From assembly GCF_033763495.1 (NCBI RefSeq), contig NZ_JANRKL010000048.1:10533-74532 (forward strand): DNA of 64,000 nucleotides, read 5' to 3'. Every line of letters begins with the position of its first letter. Position 1 is the stretch's first letter. The notes beneath the pieces are model-generated. The model worked only from the letters and a program-made list of their open reading frames with translations, did not search any database and was not told the origin of the DNA. This DNA is from Haliscomenobacter sp033763495. GTDB lineage: Bacteria > Bacteroidota > Bacteroidia > Chitinophagales > Saprospiraceae. Positions 23,989 to 31,377 of the stretch are shown here, one piece after another. Both the position numbers and the translations under genes were made by a program.

Positions 23989-25845
23989 ATGGCAAAATTT
24001 GCAATCGACCTCAAGTCGGGTGACATCAAAAACGAGGCCGAACTGATCGTCGGAATTGACCTGGGAACAACCAATAGTTTGGTTGCATACATAAAAAATG
24101 GCGAGGCTGTAGCCGTAAAAGGCAAAAACGGGAAAAGTGCCCTGGTACCTTCGGTCGTACATTTTAGCCCTGAAGGCAAAATTGTGATAGGAGATGCCGC
24201 CAAGGAAAAACTGATCAGCGACCCGGAAAATACCATTTACTCTGTAAAACGCCTGATGGGCAAATCCTACGGTGACCTGCATGGGGTACAGCAATATTTT
24301 GGCTACCAAATCATCGACAACGATACCGAGAGTTTGGTTAAAATTCGGGTGAAAGACAAGTTTTATACGCCCATCGAATTGTCTGCCGAAATCCTCAAAG
24401 CGCTCAAAAACCGCATCGAAGAAGAATTGGATCAGGTGGTGAGCAAGGCCGTCATTACCGTGCCTGCCTACTTCAATGATTCCCAACGCCAGGCTACCCG
24501 TGACGCGGGCAAACTCGCCGGCTTGGACGTGTTACGCATCGTCAATGAACCCACTGCGGCCAGTTTGGCCTATGGCATTGGGCTGGATCAAAGTGAAAGC
24601 CATACCATTGCTGTTTACGACCTGGGTGGGGGCACTTTCGACATTTCCATCTTGCGCATCCAGGACGGCGTTTTTGAAGTGATGGCCACCAATGGCGACA
24701 CTTTTTTGGGCGGCGATGATTTTGACCGGGCCATTGTTGATTACTGGATTGCTGAGCATAATCTGGATGCCGAGCAGATCAATGCGGACAAAGAATTGAG
24801 CCAAGCCCTGCGTTTGCAGGCAGAAAAGGCGAAAAAGGCCTTGAGCAGTGAAGCCGAATATGCCGGAGTAATCAACACCATCAAATGCCAGATCACTCGG
24901 GAACAATTTGAAAAACTGATTCAACCACTGGTCGATCGTACAATTGCTTGTTGCCAAAATGCCTTGAATGACGCTAAAATCCAACTGACTGAGATTGATC
25001 GGGTGATCATGGTAGGTGGTTCTACCCGGGTGCCACTGGTGCGGGAATCGGTGGGAGCGCTCTTTGGCCAGGAAGTATACGACAAAGTCAATCCAGATGA
25101 AGTAGTGGCACTGGGGGCCGCCATCCAGGCGGATGTATTGGCGGGCAACCAGAAGGACATTCTTTTATTGGATGTGACACCATTGTCCTTGGGGATTGAA
25201 ACCGTGGGTGGGTTAATGGACGTCATTTTGCCCCGCAATTCCAAAATCCCTACCCGGGTTGGGCGCCGTTACACCACTTCGGTGGACGGGCAGCGCAACC
25301 TCAAAATTGCGGTGTATCAGGGCGAACGCGACTTGATACAGCACAATCGCAAATTGGGAGAGTTTATCCTCAAGGGGATTCCCCCGATGCCCGCTGGTTT
25401 GCCCAAGGTAGAAATCCAGTTCATCCTCAATGCTGATGGCATCCTGAAAGTCAAAGCGGAAGAGCTGCGCTCCAACGTAGAGCAGGAAATCGAAGTCAAA
25501 CCTACCTACGGCATCAGCGAAGAAGAAATGGCGATGATGCTCATCGATTCCATTCAAAATGCGGCAGATGATCTGGCCATCCGAGCCTTGTTGGAAGCGC
25601 GCAACGAAGCCAACAACATTGTGCTCAGTGCCGAACGTTTCCTGGGGCAAAATCAGGAGATCCTCAACGAAGAAGAAATCGCAACCACTCGCTCCCTGAC
25701 GCAGGCCCTGCGCGATGCGGTGGCTGGCACGGATAAAGACGGCATCAACCAGGCGATGGAAACACTCAATACCTATACTGCTCCGCTGGCGCATCGTGCG
25801 ATGGATTTTGCATTGTTGGAAGCCATGAAGGGCAAACAGATTTAA
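23989..25845 (+). CDS. hscA: Hsp70-family chaperone, HscA-like
   Basis: 618 residues. Actin-like ATPase domain (about 20-385) with the phosphate loop VGIDLGTTNS, VITVPAYFNDSQRQATRDAG, NEPTAASLAYG and VYDLGGGTFD, followed by a substrate-binding domain (about 390-510; DVTPLSLGIETVGG, LKGIPPMPAGLPKVEIQF) and a shortened helical lid. The short length, the N-terminal extension before the ATPase domain and the ALVPSVV style resemble HscA, which works with HscB on iron-sulfur scaffold IscU. No isc genes are adjacent, so the role rests on family resemblance; a second DnaK-like chaperone is the alternative. Confidence 0.88.
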   Translation: MAKFAIDLKSGDIKNEAELIVGIDLGTTNSLVAYIKNGEAVAVKGKNGKSALVPSVVHFSPEGKIVIGDAAKEKLISDPENTIYSVKRLMGKSYGDLHGVQQYFGYQIIDNDTESLVKIRVKDKFYTPIELSAEILKALKNRIEEELDQVVSKAVITVPAYFNDSQRQATRDAGKLAGLDVLRIVNEPTAASLAYGIGLDQSESHTIAVYDLGGGTFDISILRIQDGVFEVMATNGDTFLGGDDFDRAIVDYWIAEHNLDAEQINADKELSQALRLQAEKAKKALSSEAEYAGVINTIKCQITREQFEKLIQPLVDRTIACCQNALNDAKIQLTEIDRVIMVGGSTRVPLVRESVGALFGQEVYDKVNPDEVVALGAAIQADVLAGNQKDILLLDVTPLSLGIETVGGLMDVILPRNSKIPTRVGRRYTTSVDGQRNLKIAVYQGERDLIQHNRKLGEFILKGIPPMPAGLPKVEIQFILNADGILKVKAEELRSNVEQEIEVKPTYGISEEEMAMMLIDSIQNAADDLAIRALLEARNEANNIVLSAERFLGQNQEILNEEEIATTRSLTQALRDAVAGTDKDGINQAMETLNTYTAPLAHRAMDFALLEAMKGKQI

Positions 25846-25850
25846 GCACC

Positions 25851-26279
25851 ATGATTTGGAAAACACCCATCGACCTGGCCGTTTTAAACGCCTCGCGGAA
25901 AAACACCTTGATTGAACACCTTGGCATTGAATTGTGTGGTTACGGCGACGATTACCTGCAAGCCAAAATGCCGGTGGACCATCGCACGGTACAACCTTTT
26001 GGCCTTTTGCATGGCGGTGCCTCGGCAGCCCTGGCGGAAAGTGTTGGGAGTATGGCTTCCTTGTTTACTTTTGAAGAACCAGGCAAACAATACGCCGTAG
26101 GAATTGAGCTCAATGCCAGCCATTTGCGTGGGGTGAGCAGTGGCTATGTAGTGGCAACTGCCAAACCTGCCCGCTTGGGCCGTAAAATCCACGTTTGGAA
26201 CATTGAGATCCACGACGATCAGGGGCGATTGGTGTGTGTGAGTCGATTGACGATGGCGATAGTGGCGGAGCCTGAATAA
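25851..26279 (+). CDS. PaaI-type hotdog-fold thioesterase
   Basis: 142 residues, a single hotdog domain. Characteristic segments: LGIELCGYGDDYLQAKMPVD, RTVQPFGLLHGGASAALAES (the central helix with the conserved His-Gly-Gly-Ala and catalytic Glu), GIELNASHLRGVSSGYVVAT, and a closing VSRLTMAIV. It hydrolyses acyl-CoA thioesters, most likely aromatic or menaquinone-related (1,4-dihydroxy-2-naphthoyl-CoA-like) substrates in close relatives; here the substrate is unknown, and a MenI role is unlikely given the futalosine genes in this window. It starts 5 bp after the Hsp70 stop, so the two are co-transcribed. Confidence 0.9.
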   Translation: MIWKTPIDLAVLNASRKNTLIEHLGIELCGYGDDYLQAKMPVDHRTVQPFGLLHGGASAALAESVGSMASLFTFEEPGKQYAVGIELNASHLRGVSSGYVVATAKPARLGRKIHVWNIEIHDDQGRLVCVSRLTMAIVAEPE

Positions 26280-26331
26280 TCTGTGCAGACTTGCTCTATT
26301 TGTGATTTATACTTATTTTTGAAAAAAATCA

Positions 26332-26952
26332 ATGATGACTGAAAGCGCAGCAAGAATGGCACCTTCAGCAGTTTTGGCTCAGCCGGACAAAACTGTTCAG
26401 GAAAGCAAGCCCATCTCATGGGTCGCTTTTCAGCGGAAATACCTTACCCGTGAGGATCAGTACAAATACGAATGGGTCGATGGTGCAGTTGTAAAAACGA
26501 TTCGAGGAATGGATAAGTCACAATTATATATTCAATTTAATTTACAAGAGTTTTTTCACGAGCTTAAAAACCAAAAAAATACGAGTGGCGAACTAATTGC
26601 AGAACCCGATTTGTTTTTTTTAACCAATCACCGTCGCCCTGATATTGCGTGGCTTACCGAACCGCAGATTTATGCATTAGCCGATCCTACTGCCTACGAA
26701 GTACCTCGCTTTGTGATTGAAGTTGTTTCCACCAATGACAACATCAATAAAGTAAAAGCCAAAATGATCAACTATGGCGACGCGGGTGTTGAGGTAGTTT
26801 GGCAAATCTTTCCTGTGCATCGGCAGGTGGATGTTTATACTGGGCCATTGTTACACCACATGACCGTTTGTAAGGGAAGTGATGTTTGTTCTGCTGCTCC
26901 TGCGTTGCCGGATTTTCAATTGACGGTTGATGCTATTTTTTACAAACCTTGA
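26332..26952 (+). CDS. Uma2-family (PD-(D/E)XK-like) protein, second copy
   Basis: 206 residues. Uma2 layout: SWVAFQRKYLTREDQYKYEWVDG (the conserved Glu/Trp region), a helix, ELIAEPDLFFLTNHRRPDIAW with the Pro-Asp, VPRFVIEVVSTNDNINKVKA with the strand Glu, and YGDAGVEVVWQIFPVHRQVDVY. The putative nuclease residues are in place, so unlike the copy at 17153-17578 it looks full length. Function of Uma2 proteins is unknown. Its 3' end overlaps that of the convergent secreted-protein gene by 13 bp. Confidence 0.88.
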   Translation: MMTESAARMAPSAVLAQPDKTVQESKPISWVAFQRKYLTREDQYKYEWVDGAVVKTIRGMDKSQLYIQFNLQEFFHELKNQKNTSGELIAEPDLFFLTNHRRPDIAWLTEPQIYALADPTAYEVPRFVIEVVSTNDNINKVKAKMINYGDAGVEVVWQIFPVHRQVDVYTGPLLHHMTVCKGSDVCSAAPALPDFQLTVDAIFYKP

Positions 26953-27482
26953 CTTATTCTGATGATTTTCCATTTCCCCTCAATCAGCCTTACAAAGACC
27001 AGGCGTTTTTGACGGTAAGCTCCAGAGGCCAGTTCTAATTGAATTTCGGCGCTATCTTCTTTGGTCTTGCTTTCCAAAACCTTGATGGATTCCCAAGGTT
27101 CCATGTCTGAAACCCAATGGTATTGCGTGAAAAAGGGACAAGGGACGTCATAAGTATACGCATCATTATCTATCTGATCATGATACACTGCAAAAGGAAT
27201 CTCTTTGAAATAATCCTGACAGCTTTGAAAACGTGCTATTTCTGATTGTTTAAAAGTATCGGCCACACAACCCAGTGAGTCGAGGTTGTGCAAATAGCGC
27301 TCGTAATCCAAGATGCTCTCACCCTTTGGTCCTTTTCTAACGAAGGCTGTATGCTCCTCTACTTTCCTACCTTTGATAGCCTTGAGATACCATTCATAAA
27401 AACACTTTGCAGCATCAGCAGGGGTTTGAGCTTTACAAAAACTACTGACCATCAAAAATCCTATCAAAATAAGTAAGCGCAT
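26940..27482 (-). CDS. Secreted protein resembling DUF3828
   Basis: 180 residues from MRLLILIGFLMVSSF, chosen because a signal peptide begins there (cleavage expected near FCKAQ); the open frame extends 66 bp upstream without family character. The mature part starts with ADAAKCFYEWYLKAIKGRK, a pattern reminiscent of DUF3828 / NTF2-like periplasmic proteins, and ends with strands KRLVFVRLIEGKWKIIRI. Two cysteines (LGCVAD, QSCQDY) may pair. Function unknown. Confidence 0.78.
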   Translation of the reverse strand: MRLLILIGFLMVSSFCKAQTPADAAKCFYEWYLKAIKGRKVEEHTAFVRKGPKGESILDYERYLHNLDSLGCVADTFKQSEIARFQSCQDYFKEIPFAVYHDQIDNDAYTYDVPCPFFTQYHWVSDMEPWESIKVLESKTKEDSAEIQLELASGAYRQKRLVFVRLIEGKWKIIRISQGL

Positions 27483-27554
27483 AGGGTGGAATTGTGTGCC
27501 AAAATTAAGCGCTTTTTTGTTTTGGCACACAATTTCATCGAGAACCAAATTTTG

Positions 27555-29300
27555 CTATTGCTGTTTGGTTTCGACCTCAATCACGCCATCTTCGGCGTCT
27601 TTGCCATATTTGTCAATGGCTGCTTTTCCTTTGATGATGTTGATAGATTTGATCGTAGATGGTTCAATACCTTTCAGGGGTTGATCGGATTCATTTTTGT
27701 GCAAGCGGCCAATCACTTTACCATCCTTGACAATTAAGGGGCGGCCATCCACATTGGATTTGAAACGGACAATTCCTTTTGCGTTTTGACTTGCATCAAT
27801 GTTGATGTTTTCAACATTCCCGGAAACGGGATTGACGCTATTGACCCGGATTTCAACGTTTTGGTTGGTATTTACGTTTTCGGTCTCTACTTGATTGGTC
27901 ACATTAATGCTGTTGGTGACATTGACTTTGTTCAGTTCGATTTCCTGAACATCGCCTTTATAGCCCTTGGTACTTACTATAATCACCCCATCTTTTCCTT
28001 CATCTCCGTAAATAGTGGTAGCGGATTCACCTTTGAGAACACTGATTGAACGAATATCCCCTGGATCCAGCTTGGACATTGGGTCGCCATCGGAACCCTC
28101 TTTCATTTTACCCATGTTTTTTCCATCAATGATGATCAGGGGTTTACCAGAACCAGTAGAAACCATGCCATTTTTACCAATGGTATAAGTCTCCGTGTTG
28201 GTGATGATGTTCACGCCAGTTCCTGAGCTGCTCGAAATTTTGATCGAACTTTGGACGGGGACTGTATCCAGTTTCAGGGTTGGAATTTTGTTGAGTTCGA
28301 ATTTTGTAGGTGCAACTTTGGTCTGTCCTGCTGGAGCGGTCAACTGAAGTGCTGGTGCTTTTTCCAATTCCTTGATGCTTTCACCGAGGGTCGTTTCACC
28401 CGTAGGCAAGGGCAATGGTATAGCCTGCAAATAATTCACCGAAAAAAACAGGACCAGGCTCAGTGCCAGTGGCAAACAAAGCGCATATTTAACGGCTTTC
28501 CATTGTGGCGATCCCGCTTGGGTCATGCGCCGTAGCCGCGTATTCAATTGTGCTGCAAAAGTGTTGTAAGGCATTTGTTCCAATTTTTGTTTTTGTGAAG
28601 CTAAAAGGCACGCATATGCATATTTTGAGCCTTGGGCCTCAATGACGCCCGCATCGGCTATAAATTCGTGGGTTTCCTGCAAACGTTGGCGCAGGCGGTA
28701 TATCAGGGGATTGAACCAATACAGCGCAATCCAGCATTCCATCAGCAATACATCCCAACTGTGCCCTTGCTGTACATGGATCAATTCATGTTGCAAAACC
28801 ATGGAAGGCATGGGGTCTTTTTTTTGCCAGAAGATGTAGTTGAAAAAGGAAGCGGCTTCGGGCGCATTTTCTTGTTCGACCAAACTCCAATTGCCCATAT
28901 CGTGCACCTCGCCACTGCGAATCCAGCGCCAAATTTTGAGGTAACTGAGCAGACTACGTCCCAGACTGATCAATACCCCGGAAGCATACACCAGTAAAAG
29001 GGTAGCGCCCCAGGACAAGACCCATACCTTTGGGGGCGGCATCAACAAACGCAACCATTCGGCGGGTATTTGCTGGGTTTGTTCCAGCATCAGCACAGCC
29101 GGATGAGGATTGGCTGCCAGATTGACTTCAATTTGTAAATGAGGAATCAACAAGGCAATCAAGGGGGTGATGAGCAAATATGCACGATTGGCCTGATAAA
29201 ATGACTCCCGGTGCATCCAACGCTCGTAAAGCAGCCCAAAAGCAAGCAGGCAGAGCGCAGCACACAGCAAAGTGAAAAAAGTGGGTGCGATGATGGTCAT
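27555..29300 (-). CDS. BlaR1-like M56 metallopeptidase with two TonB-plug-like C-terminal modules
   Basis: 581 residues from MTIIAPTFFTLLC; upstream residues in the same frame overlap blaI and are not family-like. N-terminal transmembrane helices, then the cytosolic zinc peptidase domain with HELIH (171-175) and HEFIAD (211-216), then a further transmembrane helix near 270-285. The periplasmic tail carries two copies of a module ending in KDGVIIVSTKG-like sequence (IRSISVLKGESATTIYGDEG and IKSINIIKGKAAIDKYGKDA), the same pattern as the plug domain of TonB-dependent receptors. BlaR1-type proteins sense an external signal and cleave the BlaI repressor. It lies 7 bp after blaI. Confidence 0.92.
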   Translation of the reverse strand: MTIIAPTFFTLLCAALCLLAFGLLYERWMHRESFYQANRAYLLITPLIALLIPHLQIEVNLAANPHPAVLMLEQTQQIPAEWLRLLMPPPKVWVLSWGATLLLVYASGVLISLGRSLLSYLKIWRWIRSGEVHDMGNWSLVEQENAPEAASFFNYIFWQKKDPMPSMVLQHELIHVQQGHSWDVLLMECWIALYWFNPLIYRLRQRLQETHEFIADAGVIEAQGSKYAYACLLASQKQKLEQMPYNTFAAQLNTRLRRMTQAGSPQWKAVKYALCLPLALSLVLFFSVNYLQAIPLPLPTGETTLGESIKELEKAPALQLTAPAGQTKVAPTKFELNKIPTLKLDTVPVQSSIKISSSSGTGVNIITNTETYTIGKNGMVSTGSGKPLIIIDGKNMGKMKEGSDGDPMSKLDPGDIRSISVLKGESATTIYGDEGKDGVIIVSTKGYKGDVQEIELNKVNVTNSINVTNQVETENVNTNQNVEIRVNSVNPVSGNVENINIDASQNAKGIVRFKSNVDGRPLIVKDGKVIGRLHKNESDQPLKGIEPSTIKSINIIKGKAAIDKYGKDAEDGVIEVETKQQ

Positions 29301-29307
29301 GCCTAAA

Positions 29308-29673
29308 TCATTTTGATTCCGATTTTTTAATCTCTTCCAACAAGCGTTCAATCTCCGAGAGATCTGTCTTTTCTTCCCGTAGAAAGTAGGAGAGGAGTTG
29401 AGAGGTGGAACCAGCAAAATAGTGCTCCTTGATTTGAGAAACACTGGCCTTGCGGTATTCTTCCATGCTGATCAGGGGGAAATAACGGTGGGTTTTTCCA
29501 AATGCTTCATGGTCGAGCCAACCTTCTGTCTCCAGTTTACGAACCAATGAAGAAATGGTGGTTACCGGAACCTGAGGGTCATCCAGTTCCTCCATAATCT
29601 CGCGGACAAAGGCTTTCCCCATCCGCCAAATGATCTGCATGATCTGTTCTTCTTTTTCGTTTAACTTCTTCAT
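29308..29673 (-). CDS. BlaI/MecI-family transcriptional repressor
   Basis: 121 residues. A winged-helix N-terminal domain (LNEKEEQIMQIIWRMGKAFV, VPVTTISSLVRKLETEGWL, GKTHRYFPLISMEEYRK) and a C-terminal dimerisation helix region (LLSYFLREEKTDLSEIERLL), as in Penicillinase_R proteins. It is expected to repress its own operon and be inactivated by the M56 peptidase encoded directly downstream. Three AACTAA half-site-like repeats upstream (29687-29731) are the probable operator. The usual target in Bacteroidota is not necessarily a beta-lactamase; none is present here. Confidence 0.94.
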   Translation of the reverse strand: MKKLNEKEEQIMQIIWRMGKAFVREIMEELDDPQVPVTTISSLVRKLETEGWLDHEAFGKTHRYFPLISMEEYRKASVSQIKEHYFAGSTSQLLSYFLREEKTDLSEIERLLEEIKKSESK

Positions 29674-29686
29674 GAATCAAATGTAT

Positions 29687-29731
29687 AACTAATTTTTCGT
29701 TGTGTCAACTAAATTGTCATTTTTTAACTAA
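29687..29731. promoter_or_regulatory. Triple AACTAA repeat, candidate BlaI operator
   Basis: AACTAA occurs at 29687, 29707 and 29726, spaced 20 and 19 bp, i.e. about two helical turns apart. Each is followed by a T-rich stretch and a degenerate second half (TTTCGTT, TGTCATT, TTTCGTC), giving imperfect dyads. The cluster lies 14-58 bp upstream of the blaI-like start, the expected place for autoregulation. Confidence 0.5.
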
Positions 29732-29797
29732 AATTTCGTCACTGAGTAGACATTTGAGCTGAACTAGTGGAAGGGGAGGAGTGGTTTTTGTAAAATC

Positions 29798-31237
29798 CTA
29801 AGGGGTCATGAACCGGGTTGCAATGGAGAGGGGGCGAAATGTATAGCGTTTTTTGACGTGGTGGCCGCCGCTACGGATCAAAATGTTGCGCAGGGCTTCC
29901 ATAGTGCGGATGATGTGGTTACCTTTGTTGATCATCACACATTCAGCCAGAGCAGCATGGGCGGCATCGGTGACTTCAGAGCGAGTGGCTACGCCCGATT
30001 TGTTGAGGGTATCCAGCACCTGGGTTGCCCAAATGACAGGCACATGGGCAGCTTCACAAATCCAGAGAATTTCTTCCTGGATTTCGCTCATTCGTTCAAA
30101 CCCAATCTCTACAGCCAGGTCACCTCGGGCGATCATCACACCAATGTTTTTTTCTTTTAAGCCGCAAAACAATAAATTGGGCAAGTTGCGGACCGCTTCC
30201 GGTGTTTCAATTTTGATGACCAATCCCAAATGGTGCCCGGTACCCAAAGCTTCTTGCAATTGGGCCATATCCTCAATGTTGCGCACAAAAGAATATCCGA
30301 CGATATCAGCATGTTTTTGAATAAAAGGCAAACAAGCCAGGTCGTACTCCGTTAAGGCAGGGGTAGACAGGGTGGAATCGGGGAAATTGATGCCCTTTTC
30401 GGCTTTGATAAAAGGCTTTTTGCTGGAGATGCGCAGGATTTGTAATCTGGCCTTGCCTGCTTCGGTTTTTTCCACCCGGGCCTCAATTAACCCATCGTCA
30501 AAAAGTACTATTTCACCTGGATTCAATTGTTCACTAACACCAAGTAGGCTACACCCGATGGCGTTTTTTTCATGCCCCAGTAAAGCTTCATCAACCAGGG
30601 ATATGCTTTGACCAACTTCTATTTTGAATTGCTTTTTCTTTCGGAGTACGGTTCTAATTTTGGGCCCGGCCAAATCCATGTAGATTTTACAACTCAAGCC
30701 CGTAATTTTTTCCGCTCTTTTTACATTTTCAATCATTCGAAACCAGGTGGCTTCATCGTCGTGGGCACAATTGATGCGGGCTACGTTCATGCCGGATTGC
30801 AACATGTTTTTTACCTTTTCATAATCGTCAGCCATCTTGCTGTCGAAAGTGAGCATGATGTAGGGCACTGAGTCAATTTGTTTGGGACCAAATAGGGCAG
30901 CGGATTTTTGAGCCAGGGATTTTTTACCCGAACTGTAATTAAAAAAAATTTCGTCCTTGCCTTTTTTTGCACCCAGGTGCTGCATGATGGCCAATAATTG
31001 ACCTCTTACGTGGCTTTCCGAACTGGTAATGGAGGACAAACCTACCTCATGCAAAGCGTCTTGCAGCTCGCGAATATCGAGGCTGCGTAGGGCAAGGTAA
31101 TGCAACAAGTTGGCGGCATTGGCCCGTTGGGTAGGGTGTACCTGATCAAGCAGGTGGCCAAATTCTATTTCGGTGCGCAGCATGACTGCGTCGATGGTTT
31201 CTAGTTCAGTAGCGAGTTTGTTCAGGGCGGCACGCAT
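29798..31237 (-). CDS. Pyruvate-kinase-like protein with N-terminal extension and no C-terminal domain
   Basis: 479 residues. The first ~125 residues are a helical extension (LRTEIEFGHLLDQVHPTQRA). The rest is a pyruvate kinase barrel with B domain: YIMLTFDSKMADDYEKVKNM, MNVARINCAHDD, DLAGPKIRT, IVLFDDGLIEA, SFVRNIED, the catalytic-region Lys in VIKIETPEAV, MIARGDLAVEIG, and WATQVLDTLNKSGVATRSE. The protein stops ~45 residues after the barrel, so the ~120-residue C-terminal allosteric domain of classical pyruvate kinases is missing. The catalytic residues suggest phosphoenolpyruvate/ADP or a related phosphotransfer is still possible. Alternative: a pyruvate-kinase-like protein with a different substrate. 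Confidence 0.88.
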   Translation of the reverse strand: MRAALNKLATELETIDAVMLRTEIEFGHLLDQVHPTQRANAANLLHYLALRSLDIRELQDALHEVGLSSITSSESHVRGQLLAIMQHLGAKKGKDEIFFNYSSGKKSLAQKSAALFGPKQIDSVPYIMLTFDSKMADDYEKVKNMLQSGMNVARINCAHDDEATWFRMIENVKRAEKITGLSCKIYMDLAGPKIRTVLRKKKQFKIEVGQSISLVDEALLGHEKNAIGCSLLGVSEQLNPGEIVLFDDGLIEARVEKTEAGKARLQILRISSKKPFIKAEKGINFPDSTLSTPALTEYDLACLPFIQKHADIVGYSFVRNIEDMAQLQEALGTGHHLGLVIKIETPEAVRNLPNLLFCGLKEKNIGVMIARGDLAVEIGFERMSEIQEEILWICEAAHVPVIWATQVLDTLNKSGVATRSEVTDAAHAALAECVMINKGNHIIRTMEALRNILIRSGGHHVKKRYTFRPLSIATRFMTP

Positions 31238-31377
31238 ATGTTTTGATTTCGTGCTGCGAAGTTGAGATGTTATGGCAGGAATTACAATGATTTTTAGCCC
31301 ACTTGGGAATGATTAACAAATGTGGAACAGGCATGAATTTAATGAAATTAGTAATTGGGCAACCGCAAGGGCTGCCC

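Noticed and set aside
29308..29673. A beta-lactam resistance locus
   Set aside because: BlaI and M56 genes alone do not indicate resistance; no beta-lactamase or PBP2a-like gene is nearby, and the sensor tail is TonB-plug-like rather than penicillin-binding.
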